Assembly (NCBI GenBank): GCA_038277395.1
Contig: CM076195.1
Span: 153,937,594-154,001,593 of the forward strand
Direction of reading: 5' to 3'
DNA length: 64,000 bases
Source: Dryocosmus kuriphilus
Taxonomy: Eukaryota > Arthropoda > Insecta > Hymenoptera > Cynipidae
The notes under the pieces were generated by a model, which was not told the origin of the DNA, did not search any database, and saw only the letters and a list, made by a program, of their open reading frames with translations. Shown piece after piece: positions 33,051-45,164 of this stretch (the stretch's first letter is position 1; every line of letters starts with the position of its first letter). The translations under genes and the position numbers were made by a program.

Positions 33051-34365
33051 TTTATAAGCCTATTGATAGGAAATAAGCTCGACAGGAATGCCGTAAAGTT
33101 CGCCAGCAGTCGGATATAGGGCGTAGTCGCGAACGCGCAAGTCGCGATACTCCCACTCAGAAAAAGATGTGAGTAAACGGAGGGAGATCTCTCTCACGAA
33201 ACCTATAAAAACCAGTTCGCGAAGAGAAACGAGGAGAACGACTCGAGACGAGTCTTGATCAACAACAGGCATTTGGTCTTTGGTAAAATGGGGAGAAGAT
33301 CCTCCTTCTTTGGCCAAAGTCCCAAAGTTCGGTTAACAGAAAAGACCTCAAAAGGCCTTACTAATAGTTCTTATTGTTATTAAGGCATTTGCTTGACTTG
33401 TAGAATATTCTACCAAAAATTTTCAGTGTATTACAGTTCTAGAACGGGTATCGCTGTGGAATAGAGTGTTTACTCTTTATCTCTGACAGGGATGCAATTT
33501 TAGAAGTGAAAGACAGAATCTTGACTGAGGAAAGGGTATTAGGATGGAATGAGAGGTTCACCTTTTATATCTGACTCGGATGGATTTCTGGTATCAACCA
33601 ACTGGTCTTTCTGAGAAATATCAGTTCTAGGAAGGATATCTGTGTGCAATAGAGAGTTTACTCTTTATCTCTGATATGGATGCATTAATTGAAACTTCTA
33701 TATACAATCTTAAAACGGGTATCGCTGTGGAATAGAGGGTTCACTCTTTATCTCTGATGATCTATTTCATGAAAGATTAATAGTGTTAAAAAGAACAATA
33801 AAAGAATTTCTCTACGTTGAGAACGATTGTCATCGTATAAAATATTATATAGATGCTAGGATTGTAACCCGAAAGTTACCAGATTATAACAGGGAAATAA
33901 AGAAATATCCCGACTTTCCTGTTATTAAATATAATTTTGATATTGACTCAGTGATTATTTTATGATTTTATTAAAAGATTGAACTTAATTGATTAACGAA
34001 TAATTATTACCTGAAAAAGAAAAGGTTTATAAACTTAAATAACTGCTCAGATTGAGATCAAGTAAATCTCATGTATGGCAAATAAAAGTTCTAAGAATAA
34101 ATATTCTCAAGATATTAAAAAAAGACTAAGAAAAGTAGGAAGTCTACAATTCAGTATTTATTGTCATCGGCTAACAAGATTAGACACAATTGTGTATTTG
34201 AGCTTAGGATCACTGTTATTGAATAAAAGTATGATATGTTCTTATAACCAAAAGTAAATCTTATTCTTCCTCTCGTGAGAATCCATTATTACTTAAGGTA
34301 AAAATAAATAAATAATAATATTTATTAAAATATTAAGAGCCTCTAAAATAGGAGGTTTTATTAAA
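33051..34365. other. Region with four degenerate repeats, otherwise no gene seen
   Basis: Around 33,435-33,760 the phrase GGGTATCGCTGTGGAATAGA followed by TTTACTCTTTATCTCTGA recurs about four times at irregular spacing. The ORF at 33,060-33,317 (minus) and two 60-codon ORFs at 33,783 and 34,075 have no recognisable features. Confidence 0.45.
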
Positions 34366-34489
34366 TACAGGGTGGCACAAAAGTATGAAAACCCCTGAAT
34401 AACTCATCACGAATGGACTTCTTTTGAAAAAATATTAAATACAAAATTTTTAGGTTTTTTCCCTGGCTATTCAATGGCGACCTCGTTTT

Positions 34490-35050
34490 GACTTCGACCA
34501 TGACCTTGAAGGTCATATCAAGATCAAAATCCATTTTTTGAATGGCAAGCTCCATTTTTTATTGTGGATTTTGAAAGAGCAGGAAATGTTACGTTCATGT
34601 ATGACCTTGACTATGTCATTAACCATGACCTTCGAGGCCATTTCAAGGTCAACCTTGTTTCTTTAAATGGGAACTTCTTTTAATTCTTTACGTTGGAAGC
34701 TCCATTTTTTATTGCAGATTTGAAAAGAGCAGGAAATTTTGCGTTCAAGTATAACCTTGAAAATGTCCTTGCCCATGACCTTCAAGGTCATTTCAAGCTC
34801 AAACTTGTTTTTTTAAATGATAACCCCTGTTTTTAACTGTGGATGTGGAAAGAACAGGAAATTTTATCTGCAAGTTTATCCTTGACCATGACCTTCAGGT
34901 TCATTCCAGGGTCACGCTTGTTTTTTCAAAATGCAGATTTGGAAAGAGCAGGAAATTTACATTCAAGTGTGACTTTATCCGTAATCATGCTCTTGGCCTT
35001 GAACCAGGCTTTCAAGGTCATCTTAAAAAGATTTTTTCAAGAATTTCGAA
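34490..35050. repeat. Subterminal cluster of TGACCTTGA / TCAAGGTCA sites, left inverted repeat
   Basis: Units of about 120 bases, each with a phrase like GAAAGAGCAGGAAAT...GACCTTGAC...ATTTCAAGGTCA. The mirror image occurs at 36,900-37,480. TCAAGGTCA is the extended half-site bound by FTZ-F1/ERR-type nuclear receptors; whether transposase, a host factor or neither binds it is unknown. Confidence 0.7.
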
Positions 35051-35084
35051 AAATTCGAGCCACTGTAGGGTACTTCCTAGCGAT

Positions 35085-35310
35085 CCCAGGCAGTTAAGGC
35101 AGGGCTAACGATCCCGGCCAGTTAAGGCAAGGCTGACGATCACAGTCAGTTAAGGCAAGGACATGTCCGTCCAGCTAAGGCAAGGAGATGGTCCGTCCAG
35201 TTAAGGCAAGCCTAACGACCCCAGTCAGTTAAGGCGAGGAGATAGTCCGCTACGTTAAGACAAGGCTAACGTTCCCGGCCAGTTATGGCAAGGCTTACAA
35301 CCTGTGTTCA
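35085..35310. repeat. Minisatellite: CAGTTAAGGCAAGGCTAACGATCC-like units
   Basis: About eight degenerate units of 27-34 bases containing AGTTAAGGCAAGG, alternating between a CTAACGATCCC form and an AGATGGTCCGTC form. Confidence 0.8.
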
Positions 35311-35334
35311 AAATATTTTCCACCAATATCCTGG

Positions 35335-36370
35335 CAGATTCCTAGACGGACATAAAAATTTTCTATCGTACTCCTTATCATGTCGGGTGTAATATTAGTG
35401 CAAGGATTAACTATTTTTGTCTTAGACCTTCTAAATCTCGTGGCTTAGTAATGTACACTTTATTCTTTATGTATCCCCAAAGAAAAGGTCAAGTGGAGAC
35501 ATATCAGGGGACCTGGCTGGCCACTCAATAGTTCCTCTGCGACCTATCCAACGATTAATAATTACTACATCTAGGTAGTTTCTCACAATCACCTGAAAAT
35601 GAGCAGGTGCACCATCATGCTGGTACCAAACCTCATTAAAATCATCACCAGCTATTTTATGAATCGCTGGGACTATTTGCTCCTGGAGTAATTCCAGATA
35701 TCTTCGTCCATCTAAATTCCCGTCAATGAAAAATGGTCCAACTATTTGATCCCTAAAAATACCTGCCGAAACGTTCAATTTGTGCGAGTATTGCGTGTGA
35801 TGTTTTCGTAGCCAATGAGGATTTCCATTGCTCCAATATCTGCAATTGTGGCGATTGGCTTCATCGTTAAGTTGAAACGTTGATTCGTCTGAAAAGACGA
35901 TGAGTGACTGAAAATTAGGATTCTGAACAATTCTTTCCATCATTTTCTCACAAAATCCAACGCGTCGGTCAAAATCATCTTCATTTATTTCCTGATGAAG
36001 GTGTGTTTTATAAGGGTGAAACTTAATGATCTTCAAATTCCTAAAAATTGACACTCGATTAATTTAAAGCTATTGAGAGGCCTTCCTAAGAGTTAAATGT
36101 TCATCTTCGACAAAAGACTGGGCCACCTCCATTTGCCGCTCTTCTGAGGTTTCAGCTTTTGGCCTTCCAGATTTGGACGGTTCTTATTAGTCCCAGTTTT
36201 TTTTCAAATCTCCTGATAGTTTTGGAGACAATGGATTTGCTAATAGCTATAAAGCCTTCTTAAAACGTTTCGTTAAATAACTGCACTACTTCGTCATACG
36301 ACCTACATCTATCACCCCAACCTCTCATCATTAATAAACAAACTCTCTCTTGTTCTGTTAGAGAAGCCAT
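35335..36370 (-). pseudogene. DD41D transposase (HTH plus DDE-type catalytic domain), disabled
   Basis: Starts at ATG 36,370 with MASLTEQERVCLLMMRGWGD, an N-terminal helix-turn-helix like DUF4817. This is soon broken by a stop and a frameshift, with loss of frame to 36,055. Then a clean frame 36,054-35,467 contains the first Asp in VFSDESTF, FFIDGNLDG, the second Asp in WYQHDGAPAHF and the third in PDMSPLDLFF. I count 41 residues between the second and third Asp, the DD41D spacing. A one-base loss in the TTTGGGG run near 35,475 ends the ORF, and the real C-terminus continues out of frame to about 35,340. Confidence 0.85.
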
Positions 36371-37611
36371 GGTGAAAGAAAGGAATAAAATAACAGATTT
36401 CAAAGACTCCCAGAAAGAACTATTAAGAAATAGTAATTGCGCCCCCCAAAAAAAGAACTCTACTAACTATCCTGAAAAGGACTGTTAGAGGTGCTAGAGC
36501 AGCGAAAGTAACTGTTTTTCGAGTATCCTAAAAAGGGGTATTGAAAAGCAGCATCCGCGCCAAAAAAAATAAACTCCACTATCTATCCTGAAAAAGACTG
36601 TTAGAGAGGCCAAAGCAGCAAAAGTATCTGTTTTTCAGTTATCCTCAAAAGGCATACTTTAGAGTACGTTACACGGTTGGCGGACAAGATTTTCAAAGAA
36701 TCGATCAATTTACGCCAAAGGTATATTGAGGATTTTGGGATCGCTGATTATGAATCTGAAATCAGTTTTCGAAAATTATTAATCCAAGATGTCGGAACCA
36801 AGATGGTGGAAAAGATTTTCAAAAAATAAACCAATTTACGCCAAATTTGGTGTAAAACTGGGACTAATAACAAGCGTCCAAAATCTAACTGGGATCGCTA
36901 GGAGGTACCCTACAGTGGCTGTAATTTTTCAAAATTCTTGAAAAAATCTTTTTAAGATGACCTTGAAAGCCTGGTTCAAGGCCAAGAGCATGATTATGGA
37001 TAAAGTCACACTTGAATGAGCATTTCCTGCTCTTTCCAAATCTGCATTTTGAAAAAACAAGCGTGACCCTGGAATGAGTTTGAAGGTCATAGTCAAGGTT
37101 AAACTTGAAGATAAAATTTCCTGCTCTTTCCACATCCACAATGAAAAATAGGGGTTACCATTTAAAAAAAAAAGTTTGAGCGTGGAATTACCTTGAAGGT
37201 CACGGTCAAGGACATGGTCAAGGTATTGCTTGAACGTAAAACTTCCTACACTTTCCAAATCTGGAATAAAAAGTGTGGCTTCCCATTTAAAAAATTGAAA
37301 GGGGTTCCCATTTGGAAAAGCAAGTGTGACCTTTGAATGACATTGAAGTTTATGGTCTAGGACATGTTCAAGTTCATACTTGAACGTAAGATTTCCCGCT
37401 CTTTCTAAATCCGCAATAAAAAATGGGGCTTTTCATTTAAGCAGTTGATTTTGACCTTGATATGACCTTTAAGGTCATGTTCAAGGCCAAACCGAGGTCT
37501 CGATTGAATAGCCAGAGAAAAATCTTAAAACTTTTGTGTTTAATATTTTTCAAAAGAAATTAATTCCTGATGAGTTATTCAGGGATTTCCATACCTTTGT
37601 GCCATCCTGTA

Positions 37612-38744
37612 TGTACATATTGTGACCCGCGAGTGTAGTGAAAGTGGTGTTGTGACCTACTAGTATGGCAAACGGTGTCTAAGTATAGGCAAGGCTCTAT
37701 GCGCTCACGCGATGCACCGAATTTCAGTCGGAATCTAAAGCGTGAGGCAGAGCGAATGTCACGAGAATCTCACTCGCGAGTCTCCCTAAGTATAACAGAA
37801 GGTCCAGGAACCAAAAGGACTTAAAGGCAAGGAAAAACGCTAAACGGGCTGTTATCAGCCAAGAGCAGAACCGCGAGGTTCACTTTCCCCTCTATAGGAA
37901 GTTTGTCGGAGAAGAGCGGAGTTCACTCCTCATCTGGTCATTATAGAGAACTTAATTTAAAATAAAACCCCGTGCGTCTGCTGAGTCAGAGCTGCAATAT
38001 CGCCCCATTCTATGTGTAAATCGAAATCTCCGAAAGATGTATTGAATAGAGAATAAAAAGCGCAAATTAACTAAACATATAATAAAGCATTAGGAGTGAT
38101 ATTGTGTATCAAAATAAACAAAATCGACATACAGGTGAGCTTGAGGCCCGATTGATGTTAATAAATTTTGTTGTGCAAAAATTCTAGATGAAAGTGACAG
38201 AAGGTAAAGCTCAAATAGCAGTTTCATGAATTATATTTTCTTGTGAATATTCTTGTCCATATTGAGTGAATCCTCTGATAAATACAATTATTCTTGTCTA
38301 ATATAAAGCGGGATTTATCCCCAACTTTTGGTATAGAATGAATATTGTAAAAGCTCCTCGAAGACAAAAGAAAACAATGATTCTTATTTAGCATAAAGCG
38401 GGATTCATCCCCAGCTTTCAGCATAGAAAGAATACTGTGACAGGATCCCCTCAATAGTGACAGCTCCACTAGGTGTTCCGTAAATGTCATATTTTCATAT
38501 TAAATCTCTCATCTGAAAAAAACAATTATCCTTGTCTAGCATAAAGCGATATTTATTCCCAACTTTCGACATACAAAGAATATTGTAAGAGTTTTTCTAA
38601 AACAGGCAATCATTCCTATCCAGCATAAAGCGGGATTTATCCCCAACTTTCGGCATGGAAGGAATGTTGTGAGAATCTTCAATCAATATTTACAGAAAAT
38701 AAATAAAATCATTATCGGGATAATAGAAGCAAATTAATGCCATC
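37612..38744. other. Spacer between DD41D element and palindrome
   Basis: Contains the tandem repeats at 38,230-38,690 but no gene. The rest shows no recognisable feature. Confidence 0.45.
38230..38690. repeat. Four tandem copies of a 95-140-base unit
   Basis: Each contains TAAAGCGGGATTTATCCCCA followed by ACTTTCGGCATAGAAAGAAT-type sequence (near 38,306, 38,396, 38,545 and 38,629). Spacing is irregular because of indels. The GGGATTTATCCC core is itself palindromic. Confidence 0.75.
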
Positions 38745-38904
38745 TGTCACAGTAGATGTACAAGGAGGTTTCTAAATACAGATTCCTGTTGCCGACAGAT
38801 ACCGACATCGAGAGCTAGCTGTGCTAAGCTTCTAGAATGTTCGATGTGACGTCATTGATTATATAATACGCGATTGCTAAACATGAATTTTTCATAAACA
38901 ACGC

Positions 38905-38938
38905 TCTCTCTCTCCCGCCCCCTCCCTCTCTTTCTCAT
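38905..38938. repeat. CT-rich microsatellite
   Basis: CTCTCTCTCTCCCGCCCCCT run; the mirror is the AGAGAGAGCG/GGGGG run near 55,800. Confidence 0.8.
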
Positions 38939-38939
38939 A

Positions 38940-40380
38940 TGCCACGTATCAAGAGGATATAATAGAGTAATTATGTGACAAGAATTTGACAGCGCATGTG
39001 CAAGAGATGAAATGAGGCATTACTAATTGATATAATTTATTGCTTCCGAAATGCGTTAAAACAAAATTTAAAAGTAGGTCACGAGTCTAATAAGATTAAA
39101 AAGGAATCTTTGTGCTATGAAACATAGGGAGACTTATTGAGGAATTTGTCATTAAAAATACTCGTCAAGAGTATGACTCATAGTTATGGAATGTGTTTAT
39201 CGCGTAGGCTACGAACGTGCCTCAATGTGTCTAACTTGATTATAAAGAAACACTTTGTTCTATAAAGCATATCATGAAAAAATAATATAGTAATTATGTG
39301 ACAAGAATTTGACAGCGCACGTGTAAGAGATTAAATGGGCGTTACTAATTGATATAATTTATTGCTTCCGAAATGCATTAAAATAAAATTTAAAAGTAGG
39401 CCGCATTCTGATTTGATTACAAAGGAATCTTTGTTCTTTATAAAGCGTAGGGAGAATTATTGAGGAATTTGTCATTAAAAATACTCGTGAAGAGTGTGAC
39501 TCATAGTTATAGAATGTTTTTATCGCGCAGGCTGCGAATGTGTCTACACGTGTCTAACTTGATTATAAAGAAACCCTTTGTTCTATAAAACATATCATGA
39601 AAATATAATATAGTAATCATGTGACAAGAATTTGACAGCACATGTGTAAGAGATTAAATGGGGCGTTACTAATTGATATAATTTATTGCTTCCGACATGC
39701 ATTAAAATAAAGTTTAAAAGTAGGCCGCATTCTGATTTGATTACAAAGGAATCTTTGTTCTTTATAAAGCGTAGGGAGAATTATTGAGGAATTTGTCATT
39801 AAAAATACTCGTGAAGAGTGTGACTCATAGTTATAGAATGTTTTTATCGCGCAGGCTGCGAACGTGTCTACACGTGTCTAACTTGATTATAAAGAAACCC
39901 TTTGTTCTATAAAACATATCATGAAAATATAAATATAGTAATCATGTGACAAGAATTTGACAGCACATGTGTAAGAGATGAAATGGGGCATTACTAATTG
40001 ATATAATTTATTGCTTCCGTAATGCGTTAAAATAAAACTTAAAAGTAGATCACGAGTCTAATAAGATTAAAAAGGAATCTTCGTGCTATAAAACATAGGG
40101 AGACTTATTGAGGAATTTATGTCACTTAGAACATCCGATTTCTGTAACGTATAGTTATGGAATGTGTTTATCGCGTAGGCTACGAACGTGTAAAGACGTG
40201 TCTAACTTGATTTTAAAGAAAGCCTTTGTTCTATAAAACATATCATGAAAATATAATATAGTAATTATGTGACAAGAATTTGACAGCGCATGTGTAAGAG
40301 ATGAAATGAGGAATTACTAATTGATATAATTTATTGCTTCCTTAATGCGTTACAGTAAAAATTTATCAAGAGGCTTATGC
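38940..40380 (+). repeat. Left subterminal array, 4.4 units of 323 bases
   Basis: The string GTAATTATGTGACAAG (or GTAATCATG variant) recurs at 38,967, 39,290, 39,613, 39,938 and 40,261, that is spacing 323, 323, 325, 323. Each unit has the blocks TTGACAGCGCATGTG, ATAATTTATTGCTTCCGAAA and TGACTCATAGTTATGGAATG. Units two and three are nearly identical, showing recent homogenisation. Confidence 0.9.
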
Positions 40381-42775
40381 TTTCGTTCAATTCTGCGAGA
40401 AAATATGTCGTCAGCTTCCAGCAAGCAAATATTAGTATTAGAACCTACAAGCGTGATAAAGAATATTCTCTCAATATATATCCAGATAAAACACTTTTCA
40501 TAGCAAGTATGACGCCAATATTGTAATATAATATGATGTGAAAAAGATAAGAGCGTTGAGTGGATGGTGTGATACATTAACTTATTTGAATGTATATATG
40601 TTTTGTTCCATGGGGATTTATAATAGACTAAAGAAGATTCTAGTAAAGTGTTTTACAAATATCTCAAGCATATTGTAAAACTTTTTAATTTTAAGAATAT
40701 GATTCTTGAGAAAAAAGGGTTCATGTGTCTGCTAAATAATAATTAATTAGAAGAGCAGTTGTACAGTTCAAAATATTGAAAAATAGTTTAGTCTTTCCTT
40801 GTCAAAGTAAAACGCAGCGCGTACGTTTGACGGTCTTTGCTCTTATCTATAAATGGATTCTTGATAGATATTAAGCATCTTATTCTTCAGGAGTAATTTA
40901 ACAAAACGTAAGTTTAATGTTTGTATGCTGAGGGTTCGATCGCACAAGTCACATGAGGTCATGCATAGGCAGCAAATCACATATTAAGTAAACTCTAAGA
41001 CCTAAAGTTATTGATGAAGTTTATGCCCTTATATTTCAGCCCACAAAAATATGTGCAAGAATTTTTCAGGGTTAGATTGATCTGTTTCGTTTTACTCGGC
41101 ATATCAATAAACTAAGGAGCTAGTATTACTGTACCACAATGAAAGAATATTCTCACAATATGGTAAATATCCAGATTAAATATTTTTCATAGCAAGTATG
41201 AGACCAATATTGTAATATAATATGCTGGGAAAAAAGATAAGAGCGTTTAGTGGATGGTGTGATGCATTAACTTATTTAAAAGTATATATATTTTATTCAT
41301 GAGAATTTATAAAAGGCTAAAAAAGATTCTTGTAAAGCGTTTTACAAATATCTCAATTACATATTGAAATTTTGTAATGTTAATAATATGATTCTTGGAA
41401 AAAAATGTTTCATGTCCATGCTAAATAAAAAATTAATTAAAAGAGCAATTGTACAGATGAAAGTATGTAGAAATAATTTGAAATCTTTCCTTTCAAGGAA
41501 AACTGCTTCTTTATTTTCAGAAGATAAACTGCTACAATATAGTTTTATTAACTAATTGTTGAAAATCATCTTTTAGTAAAGATCAAAGGGTGAAAACTAA
41601 GGAATTAGTAAAGAGATGAAGTTAGATGAGTGAAGTACAGCTATGAAATTTTTGAATAATTTATTTGCATATAAATTTTAAACCTAACCAATGTTTGACT
41701 TATACTTTTGACCAATTCTTTCAAAATATGACGCCAGGTTCCTGTTAGAAAATATTCAAGGGAAAGCTGATAAGGAATGAGTTAGCGAAAAAATCAAAAA
41801 GAATAAATGGAGATGTGTGATACATACTTATGGAATGTATAAACTAACTGATTCAATATTTCTTATTTGATTTACTGTAAATAATTCTGCTACCCAATTT
41901 GATGTATAAGCTTTCACAAAAACATTTTTATATTTATTGAGGAGCTACTAAAAATACTAAAAATATTATTTAATAATGTCGCAGTCCCAACTATTTCAAT
42001 AATGATTACAATTATTTCAAATGTTTTACAAGTCATGTTTTCTCATTGTGTTACATGATTTCAGACATTAAAATAAGTATGTCATATTTAACCAACTCTT
42101 GCGGTATTACACTTTTCAAGATAAACTACTACAATATAATTTTATTCAGTAATTGTTGAAAATCGGCTATTAGTAAGGATCAAAGGGATAACACTAAGGG
42201 ACTAACAGAGAGATGATATCAGATGAGTGAAGCACAACTATGTAATGTTTAAACAATTTATTTGCTTATAAATTTTAAACCCAATCAATGTTATACTTAG
42301 GTTTTCGACCAATTCTTTGAAAATATAACCTCAGCTTCCTGTTAGAAAATATAAAAGGAAATCCACTAAGGAATTAGTTAATAAAAAAGCAAAGAAATAA
42401 CTAGAGATGAATGATGCATATATAAACATTTAATTTGTTGATAAAATCAAGACCGATCAACATAAGCCTTACGTTTTACGAAATTCTTCAAAAATATTAC
42501 AACATATTCCTCAAATGCTACAACATAGTTTTAAAATGTTTAAACAGTGTATTTATCACTGAAAATCGAAGAGTGAATCATTAAGGAATAGTTTACTCAA
42601 AATCTTTGATCTATGAAGAGAGTACTGTCTAATGCAAATATAAACTTATGGTAACGTACATAAGAATTATGTAATTTGGAGGCACGGAATGAAGTATGTA
42701 TGAACTCTAGTAAAATAAACCTGAAGTTATAAAGAGTCAAGCTGACTACAATATACCGTACTATACTATACTATA

Positions 42776-44795
42776 CCGGGTGTCTAAAAAGTCCCGGGAC
42801 GGTTGGATATTTCCTCAGGTAAAATATTTTTCAAAAAAGTGAAGGTCATTCCTGAAGTAAATTTCAACTAGGAATTCAATGGTGACCTTCATTTTGACCT
42901 TGAAGTTGACTTTCATGGCTTTTTCAAGGTCAACTTTGATTTTTTAAATAGAAACCCCCTTTTTTTACATCTGCAATCGATAGAGCGGAAAATTCTACGT
43001 TCAGATACGTACCCAAGTCATAGGTCAATTGTAACGCTCAAGGTCAGTTAGAGGTTATTTGAAATTAACAAAGTTTTCCAAGAGGTCAGTGCAATTCCTG
43101 AAGTAAATTTCAACGAAAAATTTATTGGTGAGCTCTGTATTGATATTGGTTACAGCGTTTTGAATATTGTAAAATCATAAGAAAATTTTTTATTAAAAGT
43201 TCCAGGTGTTCTGGTGAGAGTTCTGTTCCTCCCCAAAGAGTTATACAGTCCTATACCGCTTTTCGATACCTGAGTCAATATCTAAGGCGATACCATAAGT
43301 CCTATACCGTTTTTCCATACGAATATTACGAATAGAAACTAAATTTATGTATTACGAGTACATACTTACTATCTTTCGCTAAAAGATTATTATGGCGTAA
43401 GCTAAACTTCCGGAACGAGAGATGGTATCTGTATTAATGATAAGTAGTTGGGGAGATCGAGTTCAATCTTATGATCAAGTTCGTTTGCTTTTTAATCGCA
43501 CTTTTCGTAATGGAGAAGGGTTAAATCCTGTCTCAAAATCAACAATTGAAAGAACTGTAAGGCGCTTTATGAATCATGGATCTATCAAGGACCTTCAGAG
43601 AAATGGTCGGCCAAAATCTGCAGGATCTGAGGAGATGCAGATGGACATAGCCCAACCATTTGTTGAAAATCCACACCTTAGTTTACGTCGAGCTAGTGAT
43701 GAGCGTGACGTTGCTCCTGAGACAGTGCGAAATACTTTAAAAAGCATTAATTTCCATCCTTGCAAAGTTCATCTGGTACAAGAGCTCAATGAAGACGATC
43801 CTGATCGTCGGGTTGAATTTTGTGAAATTATGATGGACAGAATTGATAGAGATCCTCTTTTCTTGTACAATACAGTATTTTCAGATGAAGTTACTTTCAC
43901 TTTGAAAGGTGAAGTTAACAGGTAAAATTGTAGATATTGGTCCGACACAAATCCTGATTGGATGTTGGAGAGTCACACACAATATCCACAAAAGATTAAT
44001 GTTTGGGCCGGTATCTTGAATGATACATTGATAGGCCCTTTCTTCATCGATGGTAATCTCAATGCCCGTGCATATGAAGAGCTTCTCATAAACCAAATTG
44101 TACCAAGAATAAGGGAGATTACAGGCGATAATTTTCAAAATATTTGGTTCCAGCAGGACGGAGCAGCGGCTCATTACGGTAGGGAGGTTCGAGCATATTT
44201 GGATACTCAGTTCCCTCAAAGGTGGATTGGAAGAAGGGGCGAAATCGAGTGGCCTACTAGATGTCCTGATCTGACGCCTCTCGACTATTTTCTTTGGGGT
44301 TATTTAAAGAGCAAAGTATACTCAACGCAACCCCAAAGCTTAGACGAATTGCAGAATCGGATTCTGCAACAGGCTACTTTCATTGATAGGGATATGATTC
44401 GTAATGCTGTAACTCATTTTTACAATCGCATATAGCTTTTTGTCAAGAAGCTCAAGGTTTCCAGCTCGAACGTCTTCACTGAAGCGTGAGAGGCAAGGGG
44501 ACTCACGCTAATCAAACACCCCGAAACGTGAGAGGCAAGAGGACTCACGCTAATCAAGCACCCTAAGGGAACAGAATTTACTACGTCCACGTCGTTGTTC
44601 CTGGGTAATGCTAAACGCAAACGTAAACTGCTTGGAAAAAACCTTGAAAAAACTTCGAAAATCATCACCAAGATCAATACAGAGCTCACCAATGAATTCC
44701 TCGTTGAAATTTACTTCAGGAATGAGCTTCACTTTTTTGGGAAATATTTTACCTGAGGAAATATCCAACCGTCCCGGGACTATTTAGACACCCGG
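42776..44795 (+). mobile_element. Second DD41D transposon, inserted in the left palindrome arm
   Basis: Ends CCGGGTGTCTAAAAAGTCCC and the reverse complement CCGGGTGTCTAAATAGTCCC are flanked by TA on both sides (42,774-42,775 and 44,796-44,797). The inverted repeats match for about 115 bases. Length 2,020. The right arm has the uninterrupted sequence with one TA (51,475-51,476), so this is a clean insertion with a known empty site. The inner flanks again contain several TGACCTTGA-type strings (42,890-42,935). Confidence 0.95.
43392..44435 (+). pseudogene. DD41D transposase with two stop codons, otherwise open
   Basis: By comparison with the relative at 36,370, the original ATG is 43,392, but its third codon is TAA (43,398). 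A second in-frame ATG at 43,422 could serve. The frame then runs to 44,435 with one internal TAA at 43,923-43,925, where the relative encodes His in NRHNCRYW. Visible features: N-terminal HTH (SKSTIERTVRRF), GRPKSA linker, first Asp in VFSDEVTF, second in WFQQDGAAAHY, third in PDLTPLDYFLWGYLKSKVY, with 41 residues between the last two. About 338-348 residues is normal for the family. Two point changes from being full-length, so recently active (inference). Confidence 0.9.
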
Positions 44796-45164
44796 TATAG
44801 TGCAATGGGCGAAGGAGTTATTAAATCTAAACATTTTAATCTGCACTTTGGTTTCTACTATGATGATTATTTGGTGTCAGTTGAGCAAGCTTGATTAAAG
44901 GACTTATACTTCCCATTTTAATTCCAAACTCTACATTTATTATACTGAAAGAACTCAACCCGTACACCGATCAAGGTCTTTAATGAAGCAGTTTCAACGA
45001 ATGAACGAGTTTATAGTTGGAAATATTGCAGAAGATTTGTGTGTTTAAAAAGGTGCAATACGGAGTGTGAAAAAAATGTTGCAATATATAAGACAAAATT
45101 ATGACAAAACTAAAGAAAAATATTGTTTGTAAATGTTATAAAGGTTATAAATGTTTATAAATAT

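Larger units (their letters stand above)
34368..37609 (-). mobile_element. DD41D Tc1/mariner-superfamily transposon with roughly 0.7-kb inverted repeats
   Basis: Outer ends CAGGGTGGCACAAAAGTATG (34,368) and the reverse complement CAGGATGGCACAAAGGTATG (37,609) are each flanked by TA (34,366-34,367 and 37,610-37,611), the expected TA duplication. The inverted repeats run inward to about 35,090 and 36,885 and are loaded with TGACCTTGA/TCAAGGTCA strings. The transposase pseudogene lies on the minus strand between them. A short tandem array (35,085-35,310) sits just inside the left repeat. Total 3,242 bases. Confidence 0.9.

Noticed and set aside
34075..34257. Small protein gene
   Set aside because: 60 codons in AT-rich DNA with no homology, promoter or conserved copy.
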